The position numbers were made by a program, and so were the translations under genes. Positions 1 to 8,796 of a stretch of DNA of 35,623 bases are shown here, piece by piece. The stretch is from an uncultured Bacillota bacterium (GTDB taxonomy: Bacteria; Bacillota; Dehalobacteriia; UBA4068). The stretch lies in contig CAKQQU010000010.1 in NCBI GenBank assembly GCA_934271085.1, forward strand, positions 1 through 35,623. The letters run 5' to 3'. Every line of letters starts with the position of its first letter. Position 1 is the stretch's first letter. The notes under the pieces were generated by a model. The model was not told the DNA's origin, searched no databases, and saw only the letters and a list, made by a program, of their open reading frames with translations.

Positions 1-332
1 CTGGCCGTAACTACGCCCAGCTTCTTGCGATATAAACCATCAAAAGCATCAAGTGCTTCCTCGATCATGCCTTCGCGGTTTTTATCAAGAAGGATAAATA
101 AAAAATTGCGCACAAAAGGATGCAGCTGGGAGCCGTATACTTCGTCGATCAGCTTTTTCTTGTGGGGTGCGTCAATGGCACGCCCGATGATAAGCTGATT
201 ATAACCTGCAACTCCTGTCAGCTGCTCACGCAGCATATTGACTTGCTCGGCAACATCCGCGGTAATATGATGTTCTTCTGCAGCATCGAACAACGCCCGC
301 GCATATCTTGCTGCTAAAGTCCCGCTACTCAT
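1..332 (-). CDS. atpH: ATP synthase F1 delta subunit (partial, 3' end outside window)
   Basis: This is the first 110 residues of the delta (OSCP-type) subunit, which ties the F1 head to the peripheral stalk at the inner face of the membrane. The protein opens MSSGTLAARYARALFDAA, the typical delta start in which the R-Y-A-x-A-L-F segment begins the helical N-terminal domain. The reading frame is open to the window edge, so roughly the last 70 residues are missing. The ATG overlaps the stop of atpF by four bases (ATGA), which implies translational coupling. Position after atpF in the order B-E-F-H supports the call; alpha, gamma, beta and epsilon genes are expected to the left. Confidence 0.95.
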   Translation of the reverse strand, partial: MSSGTLAARYARALFDAAEEHHITADVAEQVNMLREQLTGVAGYNQLIIGRAIDAPHKKKLIDEVYGSQLHPFVRNFLFILLDKNREGMIEEALDAFDGLYRKKLGVVTA

Positions 333-823
333 TGGATCTGACCTACTTCTTTAATATAGTTGTCCATCAGTATCTTTTCCTGCTGGGGAGTCAGGTTCTG
401 AGTAAGGAGCTTTTCCGTGGCTAAAATGGCGATATCAGCGATCTGAGTTTTCAGATCATGGATAGCCTGGGCCTTTTCTTTTTCTATCTGGGCAGCAGCG
501 GCATCGGTGATGCTTTTTGCTTCCAGTTTGGCTGCATTCACTATCTCATTCTTGACTTCTTCACCGCGTTTTTTAGCGTCGGCAATAATTGCATCAGCCT
601 CGGTTCTGGCTTTAGCTATTTCGTTACGGATATTTTCCTCGCTCTGAGCTGCCTCCAGCCGTGCTGCTTCTGCAGCATCCAATGCTTCGTTGATAGATGC
701 TTTTCTATCATCGAGCATTTTCATTATGGGCTTATAGAGGAATTTTTTCAGCAAGAACAGCAAAAGGCAGAAGTTAAAGATAGTGAAAATAAATTCCCAA
801 ATGCTGAGACCTAAAATTTCCAT
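329..823 (-). CDS. atpF: ATP synthase Fo subunit b (peripheral stalk)
   Basis: Subunit b, 164 residues, forms the peripheral stalk that holds F1 still while the c ring turns. One hydrophobic helix at about residues 8-28 anchors it in the membrane. It is followed by a long charged, alanine- and glutamate-rich coiled coil (about 30-140) and a short C-terminal part that contacts delta. Length and layout are normal for the family. A good ribosome site (AGGAGG) lies about 11 bases before the ATG. It sits between atpE and atpH, with its stop overlapping atpH. The 73-base gap to atpE contains a strong hairpin. Confidence 0.97.
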   Translation of the reverse strand: MEILGLSIWEFIFTIFNFCLLLFLLKKFLYKPIMKMLDDRKASINEALDAAEAARLEAAQSEENIRNEIAKARTEADAIIADAKKRGEEVKNEIVNAAKLEAKSITDAAAAQIEKEKAQAIHDLKTQIADIAILATEKLLTQNLTPQQEKILMDNYIKEVGQIQ

Positions 824-848
824 AGGTCGGTTGACCTCCTTGCAACGA

Positions 849-879
849 CTGCCGGGGACGGGTCAGCGTCCCCGGGCAG
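849..879 (-). other. Strong intercistronic hairpin between atpE and atpF
   Basis: A GC-rich stem of 12 base pairs with one bulged base (arms 849-860 and 867-879, loop GGTCAG) lies just after the atpE stop and before the atpF ribosome site. It has no T-run on the minus strand, so it does not look like a terminator. By inference it could protect the 3' end of atpE mRNA or tune the ratio of c to b subunits. Confidence 0.7.
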
Positions 880-896
880 TTTAATACGAAGTCTCT

Positions 897-1879
<983 letters not shown>

Positions 1880-1964
1880 GTTTACATCCCCTTGTTGATA
1901 GGATTTATTAGTAAGGTTGCTAAAACCTTTTTAACACATTACTTTTTTAAACCCATTATGCAAA

Positions 1965-1993
1965 ATATTAGCATTAAATTTTTTATATGTCAA
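1965..1993 (-). promoter_or_regulatory. Vegetative-type (sigma-A) promoter for atpB-E-F-H
   Basis: On the minus strand TTGACA (1988-1993) and TAATAT (1965-1970) are separated by exactly 17 bases. This is near-perfect for the primary sigma factor and lies in the 154-base gap between atpI and atpB. A small stem-loop (AAGGTT/AACCTT, 1913-1929) falls in the resulting leader. Confidence 0.8.
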
Positions 1994-2033
1994 ATCCAAA
2001 GCCATCCTTTGTGTAAAAAAATGCCGGTTAAAG

Positions 2034-2366
2034 TTATTGCGTTTTCTGATGACTTTCGGTGGATTTATCATAATTCTTGATCTTTCGGGCATTATGCAAG
2101 GATGGCAGCTTGCTGCTGATGGAAAGGCTGATTGCTGCGCAGATCAGTGTCACCTCGAAAGAGTACGGCCATAATTTGCGTAAAAAAAATATTAGCAACA
2201 GCACTACTATGCTGATGAAAGTAGATATGATCTGTGTAGGATAAAGTGTTTTGGCGGTGAGCTCTTTTTTGCCTGTGAAAATAGGCCGCCAGAGGATGAG
2301 GTACTTAAGCAACCCCCACAATGCTCCGTATGCCAGCCCGGCAACTGCCGCTATCAGAAAATCCAA
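2034..2366 (-). CDS. atpI: ATP synthase subunit I family membrane protein
   Basis: A 110-residue protein with hydrophobic segments at about 3-25, 43-62 and 70-85 and a polar, lysine-rich tail. Size, topology and place directly before atpB fit the AtpI/UncI assembly-factor family; sequence conservation in this family is low, so the call rests largely on context. The start codon appears to be TTG (2364-2366), seven bases after the atpZ stop, and the ribosome site is weak (AGG inside the atpZ stop region). Low initiation would fit a non-stoichiometric accessory factor. AtpI is known to help c-ring assembly or Mg2+ handling in other bacteria; that role is not proven here. Confidence 0.75.
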   Translation of the reverse strand: MDFLIAAVAGLAYGALWGLLKYLILWRPIFTGKKELTAKTLYPTQIISTFISIVVLLLIFFLRKLWPYSFEVTLICAAISLSISSKLPSLHNARKIKNYDKSTESHQKTQ

Positions 2367-2373
2367 ACTGTTT

Positions 2374-2640
2374 TTACCTGCTTTCCTGCTTTGATTTTTT
2401 TACATTGCCGCCGTTTTTTTTATCTAGCGTGCTGAATCCTTTTATCAGCCTGGCAAAGGATGATGCTATGGCCAGCAAAGCGCCGATAATAGTAAAAAGC
2501 GGTGCTGTCGCAAATTTTTTGTCCAGATAGGCGCCGATCAAAAAGCCCAGGATATATATGGAAATCCCTATGGTTAATCCAAAGGTGATACATATCTGCC
2601 AAACCTGTTTGTTCTCGGCGCTAAATTTGGGGTTGGCCAT
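2374..2640 (-). CDS. atpZ: AtpZ/AtpI-family small membrane protein
   Basis: An 88-residue protein with two predicted membrane helices (about 16-38 and 44-66) joined by a short turn with GAYLDKKF, then a lysine-rich tail. The YLDKKF turn and the two-helix hairpin are typical of the AtpZ family found at the head of many Firmicute atp operons, where it cooperates with AtpI in c-ring assembly or as a divalent-cation channel. The ATG has a GGTGA ribosome site seven bases upstream. It is spaced seven bases from atpI, so the two are probably translated together. Confidence 0.82.
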   Translation of the reverse strand: MANPKFSAENKQVWQICITFGLTIGISIYILGFLIGAYLDKKFATAPLFTIIGALLAIASSFARLIKGFSTLDKKNGGNVKKSKQESR

Positions 2641-2729
2641 AATTATTCACCAAAATAATTAAAAGTTCTGTCAGTAATCGGTTTTTCCTGCCAAAAATTT
2701 TAAAAGGTTAAGCTCCTTAACAGCAGCTT

Positions 2730-3842
2730 TTATTTATTTTCGGCAATGGCGGAAATAATGGAGGCAATGCGTAAAGCCGCCCGGCCGTCTCCGTATGGGT
2801 TATTGGCCTGGGCCATTCTGTCGTAAAAAGCCTTGTTGCTGAGCAGGAGATCAACGCCCTTATGCACATTATCGTAATTATTGCCTATCAGCATGGCAGT
2901 GCCTGCTTCCACTGCTTCCGGTCTTTCTGTAACTGCTCTTAATACCAGCACCGGTTTGCCTAAGGAAGGTCCTTCTTCCTGCATACCGCCGCTGTCTGTG
3001 ACCAGCAGGTAGGCTTGCTTCATAACGTGGCAGAAGGGAAGGTAATCCAGTGGCTCGCAGAAGTGAACTCTTTTATTATTGCCAAGCTTTTCTTTGGCTA
3101 TTTCCCTTACCAGCGGGTTTTTGTGTACGGGGAAAACGACCTCTGCTTCAGGATGATCTGCCAGCACATCATTGATAGCTGCGAAGATCTGCTTCATAGG
3201 GCCTCCCCAGTTTTCCCGGCGGTGGCAGGTAAGCAGAATGATTTTTTTGCTCCAGTCAACGTCGTCCAGCCCCAGGCCATTAAGGGAACAGGGCTTGTCC
3301 ACCGCCTGCAGCAGCGCGTCGATGACAGTATTCCCCGTAATATAGATCGATGATTCTGCCACATTTTCTTTTCGCAGATTATTGGCTGCAAGCTCTGTAG
3401 GAGCAAAATTGTAATCAGCCAGTAAAGTTGCGATCCGTCTGTTGACCTCCTCCGGAAAGGGCGCATACTTATCGCCGCTGCGCAAACCGGCTTCCACATG
3501 GCCGCAGGGGATCCCGTGATAATATGCCGCCAGTGCTGTAGCCATGGTGGTGGTAGTATCGCCATGGAATAAGACCAGTTCCGGCTTTTCATCCTCCAGT
3601 ATGGGATACAGTCCCTTGAGTACGGCGGAAGTTATATCTTCCAGAGTCTGGCCGTGCCGCATAAGATTAAGATCGTAATCAGGATGAATATCAAAAAGCT
3701 GCAATACCTGATCCAGCATTTCCCTGTGCTGGGCAGTAACGGCAACAATGCTTTCGATACTAGGCTCCCGTTCAAGGGCCTGCAGCAGCGGGGCCATTTT
3801 AATTGCTTCCGGGCGGGTGCCGAAAACAGACAGAACTTTCAT
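2730..3842 (-). CDS. wecB: UDP-N-acetylglucosamine 2-epimerase (non-hydrolysing)
   Basis: Cytosolic epimerase, 370 residues, interconverting UDP-GlcNAc and UDP-ManNAc for surface polysaccharide or teichoic-acid linkage units. Family hallmarks are clear: the start KVLSVFGTRPEAIKMAPL, the HGDTTTT motif (about 94-100), HVEAGLRSG (about 116-124), PFPEEVNRR (about 128-136), CHRREN (about 206-211) and TDSGGMQEE near 283-291. The Asp, two Glu and His used for catalysis in the E. coli enzyme are all present. Length is normal. Its place beside the atp operon is shared with many Firmicutes (mnaA next to atpI). It follows comEB by 40 bases in the same direction. Confidence 0.96.
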   Translation of the reverse strand: MKVLSVFGTRPEAIKMAPLLQALEREPSIESIVAVTAQHREMLDQVLQLFDIHPDYDLNLMRHGQTLEDITSAVLKGLYPILEDEKPELVLFHGDTTTTMATALAAYYHGIPCGHVEAGLRSGDKYAPFPEEVNRRIATLLADYNFAPTELAANNLRKENVAESSIYITGNTVIDALLQAVDKPCSLNGLGLDDVDWSKKIILLTCHRRENWGGPMKQIFAAINDVLADHPEAEVVFPVHKNPLVREIAKEKLGNNKRVHFCEPLDYLPFCHVMKQAYLLVTDSGGMQEEGPSLGKPVLVLRAVTERPEAVEAGTAMLIGNNYDNVHKGVDLLLSNKAFYDRMAQANNPYGDGRAALRIASIISAIAENK

Positions 3843-3882
3843 TTTTTTTTCTCCAGTTTTCTATAAATTTCCAAAATGAGGA

Positions 3883-4371
3883 TCAGTAACCAAAAACTCC
3901 TTCAAGGGATTCGTCATTATCTACCCAGTCGGCAACTTCGATCACCCTGTATTGGTCACGGTCATCCCTTACGTATACCTTCCGGATACCGGAATTAATT
4001 ATCATACGTTTGCACATGGAGCAGCTGGTGGCGTTTTCCACATAACCGCCTTTGATAATATCCAGACCCACCAGGTACATATCCGCTCCCATCATCTGAT
4101 CGCGGGAGGCGGCTATAATGGCGTTTGCTTCCGCATGGACACTGCGGCAGAGCTCATAGCGTTCGCCTCTGGGAATATTAAGCTCCTCCCGGATGCAGCG
4201 GCCCAGATCGGAACAGTTTTTGCGTCCTCTTGGCGCGCCCACATAGCCTGTGGAGATGACCTGATCGTTTTTGACTATCACGGCTCCGTAGTGTTTGCGC
4301 AGGCAGGTGCCCCTTTGGGATACTATCTCCGCCAGATCCAGATAGTAATTGATCTTGTCCCGTCTTTTCAT
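3883..4371 (-). CDS. comEB: dCMP deaminase (ComEB type)
   Basis: Zinc-dependent deaminase, 162 residues, expected to convert dCMP to dUMP for thymidylate synthesis. The zinc site is visible: HAEANAI (about 79-85) gives the His and the proton-shuttling Glu, and SCSMCKR (about 116-122) gives the two Cys. The insert with GAPRGRKNCSDLGRC is typical of ComEB proteins and supplies extra Cys residues for a second metal. The name comes from the Bacillus competence locus, but no comEA or comEC is present here. It begins two bases after the rpiB stop, so the two are coupled; the ribosome site is weak and lies inside rpiB. Confidence 0.93.
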   Translation of the reverse strand: MKRRDKINYYLDLAEIVSQRGTCLRKHYGAVIVKNDQVISTGYVGAPRGRKNCSDLGRCIREELNIPRGERYELCRSVHAEANAIIAASRDQMMGADMYLVGLDIIKGGYVENATSCSMCKRMIINSGIRKVYVRDDRDQYRVIEVADWVDNDESLEGVFGY

Positions 4372-4373
4372 TG

Positions 4374-4826
4374 TTATTTCATTCCATTCTCTTTTTCTAT
4401 ATCGGATATCATATCCAGCCTTATCTGATGCCGGCCCCCGCCGAAATCAGTATTAAACCAGATATCAACGATATGCTTCATCATATCTGTATCGATGACC
4501 CTGGCGCCCATAACCAGGATATTGGCGTTATTATGCTCACGGGAAGCCTCCGCGGTAAATCCATCATGGCACAAGGTGGCCCGGATACCTGCAAATTTGT
4601 TGGCGGTGATGCTCATGCCGATGCCGGTACCGCAGATAAGTACTCCCCGCTCAGCCTCGCCGGACTGCACAGCCTTGGCTACAGCGGCGCCATACTGGGG
4701 ATAATGGACGCTTTCTTCAGAATAACAACCTTTATCTTCTACCTGAAAGCCTTTTGCTTCCAGATATTTTTTGATCTCTTCTTTTGCCGCAAAGCCGGCA
4801 TGATCACTACCGATAGCGATTTTCAT
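4374..4826 (-). CDS. rpiB: Ribose-5-phosphate isomerase B
   Basis: Cytosolic sugar-phosphate isomerase, 150 residues, interconverting ribose 5-phosphate and ribulose 5-phosphate in the non-oxidative pentose phosphate pathway. RpiB/LacAB family features are all present: the N-terminal IGSDHAGF (5-12), the active-site CGTGIGMSI with its catalytic Cys (about 65-73), and the NILVMGARV segment near residues 101-109. The start has a clear AAAGGAG ribosome site seven bases upstream. It is 17 bases after alr and two bases before comEB, in the same direction. The allose-6-phosphate isomerase activity seen in some RpiB proteins cannot be excluded. Confidence 0.95.
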   Translation of the reverse strand: MKIAIGSDHAGFAAKEEIKKYLEAKGFQVEDKGCYSEESVHYPQYGAAVAKAVQSGEAERGVLICGTGIGMSITANKFAGIRATLCHDGFTAEASREHNNANILVMGARVIDTDMMKHIVDIWFNTDFGGGRHQIRLDMISDIEKENGMK

Positions 4827-4843
4827 ATCATATCTCCTTTAAT

Positions 4844-5986
4844 TCAGCCGTTTATATAAACTTTTGGCAGACGATTGCCCAGCATACACATTATTTCGTA
4901 GCTTATGGTGCCCATCTGGTCCGCCAGATCTTCTGCGGTTATCTTTTCTGCGCCGTCCTGGCCGATTATGGTCACTATATCTCCCGGTTTCAGGGGAGTT
5001 CGCCTTACTATATCCGTCACATCCAGCATGATGTAATCCATGCAGACCCGTCCGGCAATAGGCGCGTATTGTCCCTTTATCAGGGCGCCGCCCTTGGGTT
5101 GCAGCAGCCGGGATACGCCGTCTGCATAGCCTAAGGGGATAGTCGCGATAACGCTGTCTCTTTGCGCCTGCCAGGTGCAGGCATAGCCTACTTTCGCACC
5201 TTTGGGTATGCTCATCAATCTGGCTATTTCGGCTTTCACCGACATCACTGTCTGTAAGCCGGGGCAGGTGACCTCAGCCGAAGGGGAATACCCGTAAAGA
5301 ATGATGCCCGGCCGGCACATTTCATGGATATACTGGGGCAGATCTATGACAGCCGCGGAATTGGCAATATGCCGCAGCTGAAAGGTAACTCCCTTTTTGG
5401 CGCACATGGCAATAAACCGCTCAAACTGTGCATGCTGCTGATGGCAAAAGCTTTTGTCCTTTTCATCGGCGGCTGCGAAGTGGCTGAATACCCCTTCCAA
5501 TTTAAGCCCCGGAAGCTGGGATATTCTGTATACCTGCTGCGCAGAATCTTCATTGACGGCAAAGCCAAGACGGCCAAAGCCGCTGTCAACCTTGATATGT
5601 ACGGTTGCTGTCTTACCGGCAGCCACTGCCGCCCGGGATAATGCCAATCCTTGTTCCCATGTGTAGACAGCTATAGCTATATCATAGGCGATAGCAGCGC
5701 CGTACTGTCTGGGAGGCAAATAGCCAAGGCAAAGTATGGGCGCGGTAATATCTGAATCCCGCAGGGCAGATGCCTCCTGCAGCGAGGCGACCGCAAAACG
5801 GTCTGCGCCGTTTTCCAGCAGAATCCGAGCGCAGCGGCAGGCCCCGTGTCCATAGGCGTCGGCTTTTACTACAGGCATGATAAGCGGTTTTTCACCCACC
5901 ATTTTTCTTATCTGTCGCATATTGCCGGCCAGAGCGGACTGATCTATTTCTATCCAGGCCCCTCTGAGAGGAAGTTCCGTTTGCAT
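4844..5986 (-). CDS. alr: Alanine racemase
   Basis: PLP enzyme, 380 residues, making D-alanine for peptidoglycan. The PLP lysine is Lys41 in VVKADAYGHG. The barrel continues with HIKVDSGFGRLG (about 150-161) and the HFAAADE region, and the C-terminal domain holds the catalytic tyrosine in VGYACTW plus GRVCMDYIMLD, all canonical. In spore formers alanine racemase can also blunt alanine-triggered germination, but nothing here points to a spore-specific copy. It follows nnr by 15 bases, an arrangement common in Firmicutes. A GAGG ribosome site lies about ten bases before the ATG. Confidence 0.96.
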   Translation of the reverse strand: MQTELPLRGAWIEIDQSALAGNMRQIRKMVGEKPLIMPVVKADAYGHGACRCARILLENGADRFAVASLQEASALRDSDITAPILCLGYLPPRQYGAAIAYDIAIAVYTWEQGLALSRAAVAAGKTATVHIKVDSGFGRLGFAVNEDSAQQVYRISQLPGLKLEGVFSHFAAADEKDKSFCHQQHAQFERFIAMCAKKGVTFQLRHIANSAAVIDLPQYIHEMCRPGIILYGYSPSAEVTCPGLQTVMSVKAEIARLMSIPKGAKVGYACTWQAQRDSVIATIPLGYADGVSRLLQPKGGALIKGQYAPIAGRVCMDYIMLDVTDIVRRTPLKPGDIVTIIGQDGAEKITAEDLADQMGTISYEIMCMLGNRLPKVYING

Positions 5987-6001
5987 ATTATCAGCCTCGC
6001 T

Positions 6002-7546
6002 TTAGCGATCAATGGATTTAAGAGCTGCGGGTATAGCCTCAACTATATCTCCGGCCAAAAGACCTGCGTTGCCTCTGGTACCAACAGCAATATCACCGGC
6101 ACGGCCATGAAGCCATACTGCGCAGGCTGCCGCTACGGCAGGTACCATGCCCTGGGAAAGCAAAGTTGCTATCATGCCGGCCAGTACATCGCCGCTGCCG
6201 CCTGTGGCCATGCCCGGGTTGCCTGTATTGTTGATAAATACTCTGCCTTCCGGGGTGGCGATTACAGTGCCTGCGCCTTTAAGCACCACTACAACATTGG
6301 TCTGTTTGGCGAAACCTTCGGCAACAGCGACCCTGTTGCTTTGAACATCAGTTATACTTACCCCCAGCAGTTTTGCCATTTCGCCGGGGTGAGGGGTGAT
6401 TATCAGCGGTGCGTTGGCTTTTTTCAGCAGCCGCAGATAACCGCATACAGCGAAAAGGGCATCCGCATCGATAACTGCAGGGACAGTAAGTTTCGGCAAA
6501 AATTCCCTGATAACTTCCAGTGTTTTTTCATCTCTGCCCATTCCCGGGCCTATCAGCCAGGCTGTGGCAGGAAATGCGGCCATTCTATCCAGGTTTTCCA
6601 TGGATACGCCGCCGATTTCATTATCGGTAACAGATAAAAGCATTGCTTCCGGCAGCTGTGCGGTAAAGGCCGGCCGTACTGCGGAAGGCAAGGCTGCAGT
6701 AAGTTTGCCGGCTCCCATCTTCATAGCTCCGCGGGACGCCAGAATAGCCGCGCCGGGCATTTGGGGAGAACCTGACAGTACGCCTACATGACCATAATCG
6801 CCTTTATAGGAATCTATGGCCCGGGGAGTCAGCCAGTGACGGCAAAAGCTCTCATCAATAAGCTCTCTGTGGCTGCCCAGGTTTTCTGCCGTCTGGTTGG
6901 GTATGGAAATATCAGCTACCACCAGTTCTCCCACATAAGGGTGGGCTGCCGGCAGGGTAAGGCCCAGTTTGCAAAAGCCAAAGGTAACTGTAGCGGTAGC
7001 TTTAACGGCGCCGCCCAGCGGTTGTCCGGTGCTGGATGAAAGCCCGGAAGGAATATCAACAGCAATAACAGGTGTATCGCTTTCATTAAGCATATTGATA
7101 ACAGCCAGAGCGGTTCCCTGTACATTATCATGCATCCCTGTGCCGAATATGGCGTCGATAGCTATATCAGAACTCCACAGCGCCATACGGGCCACATTCA
7201 ACCGTTTGCCTTCTGTCAGTTGAAAGCCGCTTATACCCATATTGTTGATAATATTATAGTTGGTCAGCGCATCGCCGCGGAACACTTCCGGATCGGTTAG
7301 GAAATAAAGTCTCACTTCGCATCCGCGATTGAAAAGATGCCTGGCAATGACCAGCCCGTCTCCGCCATTGTTTCCGCCGCCGCAAAAGATGGCCGCTTTT
7401 TTGCCTGCCAGATTCCCCAGGATCTTTTCTGCCTGCTGTACTACGGCCTGGCCTGCATTCTCCATAAGGACAATACCCGGTATACCATATTCGTTGATGG
7501 CCATGCTATCTGCCTGGCGCATTTCTTCCGCTGTTACGAGACGCAT
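6002..7546 (-). CDS. nnr: Bifunctional NAD(P)H-hydrate epimerase / ADP-dependent dehydratase
   Basis: Metabolite-repair enzyme, 514 residues, that restores NAD(P)H damaged by hydration. Residues about 1-215 form the YjeF_N epimerase domain, with FCGGGNNGGDGLVIARHL (about 54-71) as its glycine-rich substrate loop and the AIDAIFGTG stretch. Residues about 230-510 form the YjeF C-terminal ribokinase-like dehydratase, with GPGMGRDE, IITPHPGEMAKLLG and the NPGMATGGSGDVLAG anion-hole motif carrying the catalytic Asp. Both domains look intact. A strong AAGGAGG ribosome site precedes the ATG. It heads the nnr-alr-rpiB-comEB-wecB series, after a 99-base gap. Confidence 0.96.
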   Translation of the reverse strand: MRLVTAEEMRQADSMAINEYGIPGIVLMENAGQAVVQQAEKILGNLAGKKAAIFCGGGNNGGDGLVIARHLFNRGCEVRLYFLTDPEVFRGDALTNYNIINNMGISGFQLTEGKRLNVARMALWSSDIAIDAIFGTGMHDNVQGTALAVINMLNESDTPVIAVDIPSGLSSSTGQPLGGAVKATATVTFGFCKLGLTLPAAHPYVGELVVADISIPNQTAENLGSHRELIDESFCRHWLTPRAIDSYKGDYGHVGVLSGSPQMPGAAILASRGAMKMGAGKLTAALPSAVRPAFTAQLPEAMLLSVTDNEIGGVSMENLDRMAAFPATAWLIGPGMGRDEKTLEVIREFLPKLTVPAVIDADALFAVCGYLRLLKKANAPLIITPHPGEMAKLLGVSITDVQSNRVAVAEGFAKQTNVVVVLKGAGTVIATPEGRVFINNTGNPGMATGGSGDVLAGMIATLLSQGMVPAVAAACAVWLHGRAGDIAVGTRGNAGLLAGDIVEAIPAALKSIDR

Positions 7547-7645
7547 ATTGTTTACCTCCTTGGTATTACCTGAATATTAGTTTTTCTCTTTTTATATTAC
7601 AGTTTCCTGCTGTATACGGTTTACCTGATAAAGCAATAATATCAC

Positions 7646-8374
7646 TTATCCGGCATTTTCGCAAATAAGCAGCGGCCTGCATTCAAGCTTATCTGCAGAA
7701 ACATTATAAAAAGACGTGCCGTTGATTTCGCCTTGAAACGCTTCTGCCGCGCTGCCGTGAATATGTCCGTACACGCAGTAGCTGACATTATATTCCCTGA
7801 TGATTCTGGTAAAATCGCTTTCATGGCCTGTATCATCCACAGGAGGATAATGAAGCATAAGAATAATGGGTTTGCCGTATTTGGCGGCTGCATCCAAAGC
7901 AAATCCCAATCGCAGCAGCTCCCGGTCGTATATTTTGCGGTCAGTATTTTCTTTGAAATCATTATGCTCAGGCAGCAGCCATCCCCGGGTTGCGCAGACA
8001 GCAAAGCCGCCGATATCCAGCGCGTCGTGCTGCAGGGCGCTTATGCCTGCCGGCAGAGCGTTGCGCACTTTGCCGACTCCGTCCCACCAGTAATCATGGT
8101 TGCCCCGGCAAATGATCTTTTTCCCCGGCAGATCTCCTATGAAATCCAGGTCATAGCAGGCTTCCTGCAGATTCATTGCCCAGGAAATATCCCCGGGAAT
8201 AAGTACGGTATCATCGGAAGATACGGTATCCAGCCAATTTTTCCTTATTCTGGCAGGGTAGTTATCCCATTGGCTGCCGAAAATATCCATGGGTTTGGTA
8301 AGAGGAGGCGGGTTTGTCGGATCATATTTTCTTTTAAATGAAAGATGCAGATCGGATACACCAAAAATTTTCAT
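7646..8374 (-). CDS. Calcineurin-like metallophosphoesterase (unknown substrate)
   Basis: A 242-residue cytosolic protein with the metal-binding motifs of the calcineurin-like phosphoesterase fold: SDLHLSF near residue 7, PGDISWAM (about 60-67), CRGNHDYWWD (about 89-98), MLHYPP (about 172-177) and YGHIHG (about 204-209). The GDISW/GNHDYWW pattern is typical of a small Firmicute subgroup of predicted phosphohydrolases with no established substrate. It lacks a signal peptide. The start is supported by AAGGGG seven bases before the ATG. It is divergent from the DUF378 gene, with an 86-base gap that must hold both promoters. Confidence 0.88.
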   Translation of the reverse strand: MKIFGVSDLHLSFKRKYDPTNPPPLTKPMDIFGSQWDNYPARIRKNWLDTVSSDDTVLIPGDISWAMNLQEACYDLDFIGDLPGKKIICRGNHDYWWDGVGKVRNALPAGISALQHDALDIGGFAVCATRGWLLPEHNDFKENTDRKIYDRELLRLGFALDAAAKYGKPIILMLHYPPVDDTGHESDFTRIIREYNVSYCVYGHIHGSAAEAFQGEINGTSFYNVSADKLECRPLLICENAG

Positions 8375-8460
8375 TGTTACCCCTTATTTTTGTTGATGTA
8401 TGATTTTTCCGTAAGTGGTAATAATAAGCAATGACAATTTGAATTAACAGGAGGTTAAGT

Positions 8461-8688
8461 ATGACAAAACTTACCGGATGGGACAAATTTATTTTGGCAT
8501 TGATCATTATCGGTGCTTTGAATTGGGGCTTGATCGGTTTTTTCCGTTTTGACCTTATCGCTGCCATTTTCGGCGGCCAGCTTCAGGCCATCAGCCGTAT
8601 TATTTACGCCCTGGTTGGTTTGGGCGGTCTCTGGGGATTGACCGTACTTTTCCGCAGAAGACACCATGATGAAGCCAGGCATGCCTAG
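8461..8688 (+). CDS. DUF378 family small membrane protein
   Basis: A 75-residue protein with two membrane helices (about 10-30 and 42-62) and a charged RRRHHDEARHA tail. The start MTKLTGWDKFILALIIIGALNWGLIG contains the ALNWGL motif characteristic of the DUF378 (YuzA-like) family, whose function is unknown. An ideal ribosome site (AGGAGG, seven bases before ATG) supports strong expression. It is a lone plus-strand gene in a minus-strand region, closed by a strong terminator. In Bacillus relatives the family is often found next to sporulation or cell-envelope genes, but that is context only. Confidence 0.9.
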   Translation: MTKLTGWDKFILALIIIGALNWGLIGFFRFDLIAAIFGGQLQAISRIIYALVGLGGLWGLTVLFRRRHHDEARHA

Positions 8689-8696
8689 TTAAAATG

Positions 8697-8732
8697 AAAA
8701 GGTCAGGCGCCGCTGCGGCGTCCGACCTTTTT
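8697..8732. terminator. Rho-independent terminator, probably bidirectional
   Basis: AAAAGGTC and GACCTTTT flank a GC-rich inner stem, followed by TTTTT on the plus strand and, because of the leading A-run, by TTTT on the minus strand. It closes the DUF378 gene and can also stop readthrough from sigE. Confidence 0.85.
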
Positions 8733-8796
8733 GTCTGCACAATGGCAAGGTGATTATAGCAAAAAAATAGCTTTTGGGCAAGTCAATGCACCGCTT

